Assembly: GCF_002858765.1 (NCBI RefSeq)
Contig: NZ_PJRP01000029.1
Span: forward strand, 1 to 46,088
Direction of reading: 5' to 3'
DNA length: 46,088 bases
DNA from: Cupriavidus pauculus
Lineage (GTDB): Bacteria; Pseudomonadota; Gammaproteobacteria; Burkholderiales; Burkholderiaceae
A model generated the notes under the pieces. That model ran no database searches. It saw nothing but the letters and a program-made list of their open reading frames with translations, and was not told where the DNA came from. A program made the translations under genes and the position numbers. Below are positions 15,657 through 23,945 of the stretch, piece after piece (positions within the stretch are counted from its first letter, which is position 1; each line of letters starts with the position of its first letter).

Positions 15657-16274
15657 ATGGCGGCCATGACGCGAAATACCCGTAACAACTCCCACGGCCG
15701 TTTCCCGGGCGCCTTCGGCCCGGAAGAGGACGACGACCTGCCCAAGAGCAAGTCGCAGCGCAAGCGCGACATGACCGAGCTGCAGGACCTTGGCGCCGAA
15801 CTCGAGGCGCTGGCCAAAGACCGCCTGGCACGCGTGCCGATGCCCGAATCGCTGTCGGACGCCGTGCTGGCCGCCCGCAAGATCACCAGCCACGAAGGCA
15901 AGCGCCGCCAGATGCAGTTTGTCGGCAAGATCATGCGCAGCCTGGACGACGACGAAGTGGCCGCCATCCGCGCGGCCCTGGAAGGCTTCAAGGGCACCAG
16001 CAAGGCCGAAACGGCCAAGATGCACCTGATGGAGCGCTGGCGTGACCTGCTGCTGGCCGACGACGCCATGCTGACCAAGTTCCTGGGCGAACACCCGGGC
16101 ATCGACGTGCAGTCGGTGCGCAACATCATCCGCAACGCCCGCAAGGAAAAGGAACTGGGCAAGCCGCCCAAGTACTACCGCGAGCTGTTCCAGGCCATCA
16201 AGGCGGCACTGGAAAGTGACGATGATGGCGACGAAAGTGCTGCATCAGATACTCCAAAGGAACCCGAAGCATGA
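15657..16274 (+). CDS. darP: Ribosome biogenesis factor DarP (YjgA family)
   Basis: A 205-residue basic, charged helical protein of the DUF615/YjgA family. The E. coli member binds late 50S precursors and helps build the peptidyl transferase centre. Typical parts are the acidic start EEDDDLPKSKSQRKRDMTELQDLG, ITSHEGKRRQMQFVGKIMR, and the end RNIIRNARKEKELGKPPKYYRELFQ. ATG at 15666 is an alternative start three codons in. Its last codons overlap the mog start (ATGA), and it diverges from pmbA; these two genes flank each other in many proteobacteria. Confidence 0.93.
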   Translation: MAAMTRNTRNNSHGRFPGAFGPEEDDDLPKSKSQRKRDMTELQDLGAELEALAKDRLARVPMPESLSDAVLAARKITSHEGKRRQMQFVGKIMRSLDDDEVAAIRAALEGFKGTSKAETAKMHLMERWRDLLLADDAMLTKFLGEHPGIDVQSVRNIIRNARKEKELGKPPKYYRELFQAIKAALESDDDGDESAASDTPKEPEA

Positions 16275-16918
16275 ACCCGCCGCTGACCGCCCCCGTCCCC
16301 CGTCACCACGCCGACGAGTTGGTGGTCGGCTTTGTATCCATTTCCGACCGTGCGTCGTCCGGCACTTATCAGGACGAAGGCATCCCGGCCCTGCGCGACT
16401 GGTTCGGCAAGACGCTGACCTCGCCGTGGCAGGCCGTGGAACGGCTGATTCCCGATGAAGCGCCGCTGATCTCTCGCACGCTGATCGAACTGGTCGACGT
16501 GGCCGGGTGCGATCTGGTGCTGACCACCGGCGGCACAGGCCCGGCCCGCCGCGATGTGACGCCCGAGGCCACGCTGGCCGTAGGCACGCGGGAAATGCCG
16601 GGATTTGGCGAGCAGATGCGACAAGTGAGTCTGCACTTCGTGCCGACGGCCATCCTGTCGCGCCAGGTGGCGGTGATTCGAGAAACGCCGAGCCGCGCCG
16701 CGCTGATCGTCAACCTGCCCGGCCAGCCCAAGGCCATCCGCGAGACGCTCGAAGGCCTGCGCGACGTGGAAGGCCGCGTGATCGTGCAGGGCGTGTTTGC
16801 CGCGATGCCCTATTGCATCGATCTGATCGGTGGCCCGTATGTCGAAACCAACGAAGCCATCGTGAAGGCGTTCCGGCCGAAAAGCGCGCTGCGCGCGAAG
16901 CCGAACCCGACGGTCTGA
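16271..16918 (+). CDS. mog: Molybdopterin adenylyltransferase
   Basis: A 215-residue MogA-type enzyme that adenylylates molybdopterin, preparing it for molybdate insertion. The signature LVLTTGGTGPARRDVTPEAT (GGTG loop and Asp) is intact, as are VSISDRASSGTYQDEGIPAL near the N terminus and IVNLPGQPKAIRETLEGL toward the end. It is translationally coupled to darP by a four-base overlap; no functional link between the two is known. Molybdenum cofactor would serve enzymes such as nitrate reductase, which fits a denitrifying host. Confidence 0.93.
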   Translation: MNPPLTAPVPRHHADELVVGFVSISDRASSGTYQDEGIPALRDWFGKTLTSPWQAVERLIPDEAPLISRTLIELVDVAGCDLVLTTGGTGPARRDVTPEATLAVGTREMPGFGEQMRQVSLHFVPTAILSRQVAVIRETPSRAALIVNLPGQPKAIRETLEGLRDVEGRVIVQGVFAAMPYCIDLIGGPYVETNEAIVKAFRPKSALRAKPNPTV

Positions 16919-16935
16919 CCCCCCGATCCCGAACG

Positions 16936-16966
16936 CGCCCTGCCCCACCGGGAGCAGGGCGTTTTT
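16936..16966 (+). terminator. Terminator after mog
   Basis: CGCCCTGC pairs with GCAGGGCG around a ten-base loop, followed by TTTTT. It lies between the convergent mog and transporter genes, and the T tract reaches the transporter's stop codon. Confidence 0.85.
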
Positions 16967-17846
16967 ATTTCAGCCCCAGATACAGCCCGATCGGCACGAA
17001 CACCACGGCGGCGATATTGCCGAGCAGCACGATCGACGCCACCTGGTCGGGTTCCTGCCTGAAATGGTCGGCCACCAGGAAGTTCAGCACCGCCGGCGGC
17101 AGCGCCGCAAAGACGAACAGCAGCCCGCGCTGCAGGTCGGTCATCGGCACCCACCACGCCAGCAGCAGCGCCACAGCGATACCCGCCAGCGGGCAGACGA
17201 CGGCGCCCAGCACGCCCATGCCCCAGTTGCGCAGGCTCACGTCCTTCATGCGGACGCCCAGCGCAAACAACATCAGCGGCACCGTGGAATCGCCCAGCAG
17301 CTTGATCGATTCATAGACCGGCTCGGGCAGCGCAAATACCGGCTTGGCCAGCGACAGCGCCACGCCGGCCACGGTGGCCAGCACCATCGGATTGCGCGCG
17401 ATCTGCGCCATCGACGCATGCCGGTTCACGATCTTCATCCCGATCGTGAAATGCATCAGGTTCGATGCCGCGAACAGCGCCACGGCCGGCGCCAGGCCCA
17501 TCTGCCCGAAGGCGAAGACCGACAGCGGCAGCCCCATATTGCCGCAGTTGTTGAACATCATCGGGGGCACGAACGTGCGCGGGTTGGCGCCGCTCACGCG
17601 CGCCACCACCCAGGCCAGGATGCCCGAGCCGACCACCACGGCCACGGCGCAGGCCAGCAGTACCAGGTGGTCCGCCAGCACGAAATCCTTGCTGATGAAC
17701 GCCGATACCACCAGTAGCGGCGCGATCACCTCGAGCATCGCCTTGTTGATGCCCGCCATGTCCGGATGGGCTCGCCGCCCGTATATCCACCCGATCAGGA
17801 TGATCAGGATGACCGGCGTGATGATCGAGACGATGCGCGTGAACAT
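16965..17846 (-). CDS. AEC-family (auxin efflux carrier) transporter
   Basis: A 293-residue inner-membrane protein with about ten hydrophobic helices and the AEC family pattern: PVILIILIGWIYGR at the start, the conserved FNNCGNMGLPL in the middle of the first half, and LLGDSTVPLMLFALG in the second. Members move carboxylates such as malate or malonate, or are of unknown substrate; nothing here tells which. It stands alone between convergent mog and orn, and has a weak ribosome site. Confidence 0.88.
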   Translation of the reverse strand: MFTRIVSIITPVILIILIGWIYGRRAHPDMAGINKAMLEVIAPLLVVSAFISKDFVLADHLVLLACAVAVVVGSGILAWVVARVSGANPRTFVPPMMFNNCGNMGLPLSVFAFGQMGLAPAVALFAASNLMHFTIGMKIVNRHASMAQIARNPMVLATVAGVALSLAKPVFALPEPVYESIKLLGDSTVPLMLFALGVRMKDVSLRNWGMGVLGAVVCPLAGIAVALLLAWWVPMTDLQRGLLFVFAALPPAVLNFLVADHFRQEPDQVASIVLLGNIAAVVFVPIGLYLGLK

Positions 17847-17931
17847 GGCGGGGGGCGGCTGGACAGACTCGGGCGGCGTGGCCGGTCCGTCGTGGAGCCT
17901 GCCCGCCGGGTTCTTGTTCTTGAGGCGGGCG

Positions 17932-18564
17932 TTACGCCGAGGGCGCGGCGGGGGCGGAAGGTGCGGCGGGGGCCGGCATCGTGGCGGCCGCCTCGGCCGG
18001 CGTCTTGATGAAGTGCTGGCGGTAGTAGCGCAGTTCTTCCACCGATTCCAGGATGTCGGCCAGCGCCGTGTGCAGCTGGCGCTTCTGGAAACCCTTGTGG
18101 ATGGCCGGTTCCCAGCGCTTGCACAGTTCCTTCAGCGTCGAGACGTCCAGGTTGCGGTAGTGGAAGAACGCTTCGAGCTTGGGCATGTAGCGCGCCATGA
18201 AGCGGCGGTCCTGGCAGATCGAATTGCCGCACATGGGCGACTTGCTGGCCGGCACCCAGCGCTTCAGGAATGCCAGCAGTTCGGCCTCGGCCTGGGCTTC
18301 GGTCAGCGTCGACGCCTTGACCTTGTCGATCAGGCCCGAGCGGCCGTGCGTGCCCTTGTTCCAGTTGTCCATGCCGTCGAGCACCGCATCCGACTGGTGG
18401 ATCACCAGCACCGGCCCTTCGGCCAGGATGTTCAGTTCGGAATCGGTGACCACCACCGCTACCTCGATGATCCGGTCGGTATCCGGCTGCAGGCCGGTCA
18501 TTTCCATGTCCAGCCAGACAAGGTTGTTTTCACTTTTGACGGAGGATGCGGCGGGACTTGTCAT
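17932..18564 (-). CDS. orn: Oligoribonuclease
   Basis: A 210-residue DEDDh 3'-5' exonuclease that degrades two- to five-nucleotide RNAs, including pGpG from c-di-GMP turnover. The metal-binding acids are visible: DMEMTGLQPDTDRIIEVAVVVTD (Exo I, DxE), NSICQDRRFMARYMP (Exo II) and HTALADILES (Exo III, His and Asp). The last 20 or so residues are an Ala/Pro tail (PAPAAPSAPAAPSA) absent from E. coli Orn. It is divergent from the M48 protease; a TATAAT at 18636-18641 lies between them, of unclear direction. Confidence 0.96.
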   Translation of the reverse strand: MTSPAASSVKSENNLVWLDMEMTGLQPDTDRIIEVAVVVTDSELNILAEGPVLVIHQSDAVLDGMDNWNKGTHGRSGLIDKVKASTLTEAQAEAELLAFLKRWVPASKSPMCGNSICQDRRFMARYMPKLEAFFHYRNLDVSTLKELCKRWEPAIHKGFQKRQLHTALADILESVEELRYYRQHFIKTPAEAAATMPAPAAPSAPAAPSA

Positions 18565-18724
18565 CTGGCGGTACGGCTCGATATGGATTTCGGAAGAATT
18601 GCCCCGGATCGGCGGGTGGCCGGGGGCGAACAATTTATAATTCTCGCATATCTGCCCCGGATGGCATGCCGCGCACACCGGCTTTCCCGTTGCTGCGCCG
18701 CGCCATCGTCTACAAGGCTTGCCG

Positions 18725-19975
18725 ATGTTCACGCTGATCTTTCTTGCCGCCCTGGTCATCATGGCGCTGACCAAACTCTGGCTCGCGTCGCGCCAGATCC
18801 GCCATGTGGCGCGCCATCGCGGCGCCGTGCCCGCGCGGTTTGCCGACACCATCGCCCTGTCCGCCCACCAGAAGGCGGCGGACTACACGATTGCCCGCAC
18901 GCGGCTGTCGATGCTCGAAGTGCTGGCCGGCGCCGCCGTGCTGATCGGCTTCACGATGCTGGGCGGCCTGCACGCGCTGAACCAGCTCTGGCTCCATACC
19001 TTCCCGGACAGCCCCTACTTCTACGGCGTGGCCCTGATCGCCAGCGTGGCCGTCATCGGCGGGCTGTTCGACCTGCCCTTCTCGCTGTATGGCCAGTTCG
19101 TGATCGAGCAGCGCTTCGGCTTCAACAAGATGACCTTCGGCCTGTGGCTGGCCGACCTGGCCAAGATGGCCGCGGTGGCCTGCGTGCTGGGCCTGCCGCT
19201 GCTGCTGGCCGTGCTGTGGCTGATGGATCGCGCCGGCCCCTACTGGTGGCTCTACACGTGGCTGCTCTGGGTGGGCTTCAGCCTGCTGCTGCAGGTCATC
19301 GTGCCCACGTACATCGCCCCGCTGTTCAACAAGTTCGAGCCGCTGGCCGACGAAGGCCTGCGCGAACGCATCGAGGCGCTGCTGCGCAAGTGCGGATTCG
19401 CCAGCAAGGGTCTGTTCGTGATGGACGGCAGCCGGCGCAGCGCGCATGGCAACGCCTATTTCACCGGCTTCGGCGCCACCAAGCGCATCGTGTTCTTCGA
19501 CACGCTGCTGGAGCGCCTGGACGGCGAAGAGGTGGAAGCCGTGCTGGCCCACGAGCTGGGCCACTTCAAGCGCCGCCATGTGGCCAAGATGATCGCCGTC
19601 ACGTTTGCGCTGTCGCTGGTGTTCCTGGCCATCCTGGGCTGGCTGGCCACGCGCGAGTGGTTCTTCACGGGCCTGGGCGTGCTCCCGAACTTCGGCGCCA
19701 GCAACAATGCGCTGGCGCTGGTGCTGTTCTTCCTGGCGCTGCCGGTGTTCACGTTCATCCTGGGGCCTCTGGCCAGCCAGTCGTCGCGCAAGCATGAATT
19801 CGAGGCCGACGAGTTTGCCGCGCACCAGACCAATGCCGGGCATCTGGTCTCCGCGCTGGTGAAGCTGTACAAGGACAACGCGTCGACGCTGACGCCGGAC
19901 CCGATCTATAGCGCGTTCTACTACTCGCATCCGCCTGCAGCCCAGCGGATCGACCGCCTGCTGTCGCACGCATGA
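18725..19975 (+). CDS. M48 family (Ste24/CAAX-type) membrane metalloprotease
   Basis: A 416-residue integral membrane zinc protease. Multiple hydrophobic segments fill residues 1-210; the active site HELGH is at 276-280 and the third zinc ligand is a Glu in HEFEADEFA near 357. VPTYIAPLFNKFEPL and GNAYFTGFGATKRIVFFDTLL are the conserved Ste24-type segments. The yeast homologue trims prenylated proteins; bacterial ones probably act in membrane protein quality control. Its stop overlaps the rsgA start by four bases, so the two are cotranscribed, an arrangement common in beta-proteobacteria next to orn. Confidence 0.92.
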   Translation: MFTLIFLAALVIMALTKLWLASRQIRHVARHRGAVPARFADTIALSAHQKAADYTIARTRLSMLEVLAGAAVLIGFTMLGGLHALNQLWLHTFPDSPYFYGVALIASVAVIGGLFDLPFSLYGQFVIEQRFGFNKMTFGLWLADLAKMAAVACVLGLPLLLAVLWLMDRAGPYWWLYTWLLWVGFSLLLQVIVPTYIAPLFNKFEPLADEGLRERIEALLRKCGFASKGLFVMDGSRRSAHGNAYFTGFGATKRIVFFDTLLERLDGEEVEAVLAHELGHFKRRHVAKMIAVTFALSLVFLAILGWLATREWFFTGLGVLPNFGASNNALALVLFFLALPVFTFILGPLASQSSRKHEFEADEFAAHQTNAGHLVSALVKLYKDNASTLTPDPIYSAFYYSHPPAAQRIDRLLSHA

Positions 19976-20949
19976 CCCGCAGCGCACGCCATCACAACGC
20001 CGGCAAGGGCTCCGGCAAGGGCAACGGAGCCCACACGGAATCCGCACTGATCGTCGCCGCGCATGGCCGCCACTACGTGGTGGAGCGCACCGATGGTTCC
20101 CATCTGCATGCCTTCCCGCGCGGCAAGAAGAGCGACGCGGCCGTGGGCGACCACGTACGCATCGAACTGGCCGCGGTGGACCAGGGCGTGATCACCGGCA
20201 TCGATCCGCGCAAGAACCTGCTTTACCGGTCCGACCAGTTCAAGTCGAAGCTGCTGGCGGCCAATATCGACCAGGTCATCATCGTGCTGGCCACCGAGCC
20301 GAGCTTCTCGGAGGATCTGCTGGGCCGCGCGCTGGTGTCGGCCGAGGCGCTGGAAATCCGCCCGCTGGTGATCCTGAACAAAACCGACCTGACCGGGCGG
20401 CTCGACGATGCCCGCCGCCGCCTGAAGCTGTACCAGGACCTGGGCTACGACACGCTGGAGCTATCCGTCCACGCCCGCCCCGAAGAGACGCTGGCCGCAT
20501 TGAAGCCGCGCACGGCCGGAGTGTCGAGCATCCTGATCGGGCAGTCGGGCATGGGCAAGTCGTCGCTGCTGAACCTGCTGATTCCAGGCGTGGAAGCCCA
20601 GACGCGCGAGATTTCGTCGAAGCTCGACTCCGGCAAGCACACCACCACCTTCACGCGGCTGTATCACCTGCCGGCGGAATGGGCTGTGGTCGATGGCCAG
20701 CCCGGCTACCTGATCGACTCGCCGGGCTTCCAGGAATTCGGCCTGCACCACCTGAGCGAAGGCATGCTGGAGCGCGCCTTCCCGGAATTCCGGCCGCAGC
20801 TGACCGAATGCCGGTTCTACAACTGCCACCACATCAACGAGCCCGGTTGCGGCGTGCTGGGCGCCATCGACAACGGCACGATCTCGCCGCGCCGCCACCA
20901 GCTCTATACGCAGCTGCTGCACGAATCGCGTCAGCAGAAGCCGTGGTAA
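19972..20949 (+). CDS. rsgA: Ribosome small subunit biogenesis GTPase RsgA
   Basis: A 325-residue circularly permuted GTPase that assists late 30S assembly. In order: a basic N terminus and OB fold (residues 25-85), G4 NKTD at about 136-139, G1 GQSGMGKSS at about 189-197, the switch region KHTTTFTRLY, G3-type DSPGFQEFGL, and a C-terminal zinc knuckle with CX4CXHX5C spacing (CRFYNCHHINEPGC). The permuted G4-G1-G3 order is diagnostic. Translation is coupled to the M48 protease gene. Confidence 0.97.
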   Translation: MTRSARHHNAGKGSGKGNGAHTESALIVAAHGRHYVVERTDGSHLHAFPRGKKSDAAVGDHVRIELAAVDQGVITGIDPRKNLLYRSDQFKSKLLAANIDQVIIVLATEPSFSEDLLGRALVSAEALEIRPLVILNKTDLTGRLDDARRRLKLYQDLGYDTLELSVHARPEETLAALKPRTAGVSSILIGQSGMGKSSLLNLLIPGVEAQTREISSKLDSGKHTTTFTRLYHLPAEWAVVDGQPGYLIDSPGFQEFGLHHLSEGMLERAFPEFRPQLTECRFYNCHHINEPGCGVLGAIDNGTISPRRHQLYTQLLHESRQQKPW

Positions 20950-21014
20950 GCCCCGGCTGGCAATCGGCAATGGCCGTGGTAAGGTAAAAGCACCCTGCCT
21001 GCCACGGCTTCATC

Positions 21015-21320
21015 ATGAAACTGCTGCTAAGGACGCCTTCGCTGGTCCATGCCGCGCATTGTCAGAACGTACTGGATGCTGCGGGCATCCGCGCGGAAGT
21101 CCGCAATACCTGGCTTGCCGGCGCGGCGGGCGACATCCCGCTCAATGAAAGCGCCCCGCAGGTCTGGATTTTCGACGACGCGGCCGAAGCCGACGCCTGG
21201 GCCGCCCTGAATGCGGCGGCCAATCCCACGCCGGGGCCGCGCTGGCAATGTCACCGATGCGGGGAATGGCACGAGGCGCAGTTCGCCGCGTGCTGGCACT
21301 GCGGCGCCCATCACGAGTAA
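21015..21320 (+). CDS. DUF2007 domain protein with zinc ribbon
   Basis: A 101-residue protein. Residues 1-70 are a DUF2007 (signal-transducing-like) domain, KLLLRTPSLVHAAHCQNVLDAAGIRAEVRNTWL...PQVWIFDD, and residues 74-101 a rubredoxin-like zinc knuckle with two CXXC pairs (CHRCGEWH and CWHC). The family function is unknown. It lies 65 bases after rsgA and is probably on the same transcript. An insertion sequence has landed 21 bases after its stop, between it and the hairpin that was most likely its terminator. Confidence 0.85.
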   Translation: MKLLLRTPSLVHAAHCQNVLDAAGIRAEVRNTWLAGAAGDIPLNESAPQVWIFDDAAEADAWAALNAAANPTPGPRWQCHRCGEWHEAQFAACWHCGAHHE

Positions 21321-21341
21321 GGACGGGCAGGACGAGCAAGG

Positions 21342-21366
21342 TGTCAAGTCCTGACATAGGTTGACA
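21342..21366 (+). repeat. IS terminal inverted repeat (orfB end)
   Basis: It matches the other end at 19 of 25 positions; the inner part GGTTGACA and the GTCCTGA block are identical. Confidence 0.85.
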
Positions 21367-21389
21367 GCTTTTTTGGCTGCGGCCGGCCC

Positions 21390-22277
21390 CTATTGGGCCA
21401 AGGCAACCGACGCCCGATGGATCTCATCGGGCGTTTTGTATTTCAGGGCCTGATGCGGCCGTTCCCGGTTATAGATCCGGACAGACTCCCTCACCATGCG
21501 GGTCGCTTGCTGCAGGTCATTTGGTCGGTTCAGCAGGAATTCGCCCTTGAGAATGCCGTTGATGCGTTCGGCCAAAGCGTTCTGGTAGCAGTCGTAGCCG
21601 TCGGTCATCGAGCAGGTCAGGCCATGCCGCTCGTGGATGGCCTGGTAGTAAGTGGAGCAGTATTGAATTCCACGGTCCGAATGGTGTATCAGTGGTTGCC
21701 GCGTCTGGCGCGAGCGCAGTGCCATCTTCAGCGCTTGGCTCACCTGCTCGGTCTGCAGGCTGTCATGGACGTGGTAGCCCACGATCTTTCGCGAGTAGGC
21801 GTCCGTGACCAGGCTCAGATAGACCGTCTGCCGGGCGGTGGGAAGGTACGTAATGTCGGCAACCCAGACTTGTTCGGCCGCATTGGGCACTACCTTCTGC
21901 GGCCCATCCTTGAGCAGGTTCGGGTGGCGCCGGAAGCGGTGATGGCTGTGTGTGGTCTTGTGATAGGCCCGAAGCGGCTTCACCAGCAGCCTGGCCGCAC
22001 GCAGAACGTCGAACAGCCCGTCACGGCCCACCCGGATATCCGCCTTCTCCAGCGGAGTTCGCAAGACCTGCTGCAGCTTGCGAGTGCCCATGCGTGGCTG
22101 GCGCAGCCGCACCTCGGTGACCAAGGCGCAAATACTGGCATCCCGAGCGGTCTGCTTGAGTTCGCTGTGGCGACGCTTGTAGTACGCCTGCCGGCTGATG
22201 CCAATGTAACGGCAAGCCCTGCTAACGCTTAGCCCTTGGACGAGCTCTTGCGCGAGGACTTGCCCGAAGGCTTTTTT
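21390..22277 (-). CDS. IS3-family transposase OrfB (catalytic part)
   Basis: This is the integrase-like half, 295 residues counted from the slippery site; it is normally made as an OrfAB fusion by -1 frameshifting. An HTH_21 segment (YIGISRQAYYKRR...MGTRKLQQVL) precedes the rve core, whose DDE triad is visible: Asp in VWVADITYL, Asp in HHSDRGIQYCS and Glu in ALAERINGILKGEF. The C-terminal YNRERPHQALKYKTP is the usual family ending. No stop or frameshift breaks it. Confidence 0.92.
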   Translation of the reverse strand, partial: KKAFGQVLAQELVQGLSVSRACRYIGISRQAYYKRRHSELKQTARDASICALVTEVRLRQPRMGTRKLQQVLRTPLEKADIRVGRDGLFDVLRAARLLVKPLRAYHKTTHSHHRFRRHPNLLKDGPQKVVPNAAEQVWVADITYLPTARQTVYLSLVTDAYSRKIVGYHVHDSLQTEQVSQALKMALRSRQTRQPLIHHSDRGIQYCSTYYQAIHERHGLTCSMTDGYDCYQNALAERINGILKGEFLLNRPNDLQQATRMVRESVRIYNRERPHQALKYKTPDEIHRASVALAQ

Positions 22278-22633
22278 ACCATGCGAACCCCGTGCTCCTT
22301 CTGGATCACGTCGATCACCGCTTCGAACAACCGCGCTTTCTCCTGCGCCTCGCGCAACTGGACCTCCAGTTCCTTGATACGCTGCTCCGGCGTGCCCGGC
22401 TTGGTCTTGTCTTGATTTTTCATCGTGGCGTACCGGGCGCCCTGTGGCAACGAGCCGCTCCAGTCCTGCAATCCGTACTTGCGCAACCATACCAGCACTG
22501 TGGACCGCCCCTGGATTCCGTACTTGTGTTGCGCCTGCTTGTACGTCAGTTCGCCTTTTTCTACTGCCTCCACCACCGCCAGCTTAAAAGCCAGCGTGTA
22601 GTCACGTTGGGTTCGCTTCCGATCCGCCTCCAA
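22229..22633 (-). CDS. IS3-family OrfA (DNA-binding part)
   Basis: A 134-residue helix-turn-helix protein (YTLAFKLAVVEAVEKGELTYKQAQHKYGIQGRSTVLVWLRKYG) followed by a leucine-zipper-like coiled coil (RIKELEVQLREAQEKARLFEAVIDVI) used for multimerisation. Near its end the minus strand reads A AAA AAG (22277-22271) in the correct frame for -1 slippage into orfB. It binds the IS ends. Confidence 0.9.
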   Translation of the reverse strand: MEADRKRTQRDYTLAFKLAVVEAVEKGELTYKQAQHKYGIQGRSTVLVWLRKYGLQDWSGSLPQGARYATMKNQDKTKPGTPEQRIKELEVQLREAQEKARLFEAVIDVIQKEHGVRMVKKPSGKSSRKSSSKG

Positions 22634-22661
22634 GGCACTCTCCTCATCACTGCAAGAAAAG

Positions 22662-22686
22662 TGTCAACCTTATTCAGGACGAGTCA
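22662..22686 (-). repeat. IS terminal inverted repeat (orfA end)
   Basis: The partner of the repeat at 21342-21366, read on the minus strand. It ends in the CA expected of IS3 elements and is followed by the AGG target copy. Confidence 0.85.
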
Positions 22687-22689
22687 AGG

Positions 22690-22729
22690 ACGAAAAAAAA
22701 GCGCCACAACCGTGGCGCTTTTTTTCGTC
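22690..22729. terminator. Bidirectional terminator next to the IS
   Basis: An AGCGCCAC / GTGGCGCT stem with an AACC loop, flanked by eight A and seven T. It terminates the CobD-like gene on the minus strand and, before the IS arrived, probably the rsgA transcript on the plus strand. Confidence 0.9.
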
Positions 22730-22738
22730 CGTCGCGGG

Positions 22739-23716
22739 TCAGCCCACCCAGAGCGCCAGCGAGATCATCGCCAGCAGCAGCATCCACAGGATCACGGCAC
22801 GCCAGACCAGGCCCACCGCCGATTGCAGCGTGCGGATGCCGGGGTCCGCCCCAAATTCTGGGGGCACCGGCTCGGCTTCGCTCATGCCCGGCGCGTAGTC
22901 CACACCGGCCAGGCTGGTGCGCAGGATGACGCTGGAATCCTCTTCGGCCAGCGGCTGGCCCAGCCGAACCCCAAGCGCCCCGCCTCCGCTGGCCAGCAGG
23001 ATGCCGTTGACCGCGTCGTTCCACTTGCGCGCGTGGTTGCGCCACGCGTAGACAGCGTCCTCGAAATTGCCGACGATGGCAAACCCGATCGCCGTCAGAC
23101 GCGACGGCACCCAATCCAGCACATAGAACGCGCGGGCCGCGAAACGCCCCAGCGCCGGACTGCGCTCGTTCGACGGCGTGTTCCACTGCCGATTCAGGAA
23201 TTCGGCCGTGCGATACAGCACCACGCCGCCGGGGCCGATCGGCACCAGGAACCAGAAGAACACCCCGAATACATGCCGATGCACGGCCACGATGGCCGCC
23301 TCCAGCGTGTGCCGGACGATCTCGCTGACGGGCATTTCTACCGTGTCGAGCCCGGTCCATTCGTGCAGCAGCGTGCGGGCGGTATGGAGATCGTCCCGGT
23401 TCAGTGCCTCGTGGATGTCGGTGAAGTAATGGCTGAACTGCCGGAAACCCAGCGTCAGGTAGAGCAGCAGGACGTTCCAGACCAGGGTCAGGGCCACGCT
23501 GATCGACGCCAGCAGATAGTGGACGAACACCACGGCCAGCGTCAGCGGCAGCACCACGGTGAGCCAGGCCAGCGCGGCATCGCGCGGGCGTCCGGTGTCG
23601 AAGGCGTGCTCGGCACGGTCACCCAGCACACGCACGATGTCGTAGATGGGATTGTTCCGGCCGAGCGCCCGGAATTGTTCGGCAATCAGCGCCAGGAGAA
23701 TGGATACGAAGGTCAT
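22739..23716 (-). CDS. CobD/CbiB-family membrane protein
   Basis: A 325-residue membrane protein related to CobD/CbiB, which joins an aminopropanol arm to cobyric acid. Family segments include FVSILLALIAEQFRALGRNNPI, FYVLDWVPSRLTAIGFAIVGNFEDAVYAWR and a closing transmembrane helix. No other cobalamin gene is nearby, and beta-proteobacteria keep this divergent stand-alone version, so a role in B12 synthesis should not be assumed. A regulatory-type membrane role like that of AmpE is an alternative. The start was chosen at the ATG that opens the first hydrophobic helix. Confidence 0.75.
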   Translation of the reverse strand: MTFVSILLALIAEQFRALGRNNPIYDIVRVLGDRAEHAFDTGRPRDAALAWLTVVLPLTLAVVFVHYLLASISVALTLVWNVLLLYLTLGFRQFSHYFTDIHEALNRDDLHTARTLLHEWTGLDTVEMPVSEIVRHTLEAAIVAVHRHVFGVFFWFLVPIGPGGVVLYRTAEFLNRQWNTPSNERSPALGRFAARAFYVLDWVPSRLTAIGFAIVGNFEDAVYAWRNHARKWNDAVNGILLASGGGALGVRLGQPLAEEDSSVILRTSLAGVDYAPGMSEAEPVPPEFGADPGIRTLQSAVGLVWRAVILWMLLLAMISLALWVG

Positions 23717-23861
23717 CGCGTGACGATAAATCGGCGCACGGCGTGTGCCGCGGCGGTCGCATGGCGGATAGGCCAGACGATAGCATAGCGGCAAGCATTC
23801 CAAGTACCTGTAAGCACTGGTTACGGGTAAACGGTAAACGAATGACGGCCCCACCATGCAA

Positions 23862-23884
23862 ACGCCCGCCACGGGGGCGGGCGT
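23862..23884 (-). terminator. Hairpin after pirin gene
   Basis: A nine-bp ACGCCCGCC / GGCGGGCGT stem with a five-base loop, downstream of pirin on the minus strand. The T tract is short (TTTGC). Confidence 0.55.
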
Positions 23885-23945
23885 CTGGCTGCGGGGCAGT
23901 GGAGCCGGATGCCGCGTGGCACCGGCTCATCCCCAGACACGGCCA

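Larger units (their letters stand above)
21342..22686 (-). mobile_element. Complete IS3-family insertion sequence (1,345 bp)
   Basis: The element has two overlapping frames for orfA and orfB joined by a -1 slippery site, imperfect 25-bp terminal inverted repeats starting TG and ending CA, and flanking 3-bp direct repeats AGG (21339-21341 and 22687-22689). That length of target duplication is typical for IS3 elements. All parts look intact, so it may still move. It sits harmlessly between the DUF2007 gene and a terminator. Confidence 0.93.
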
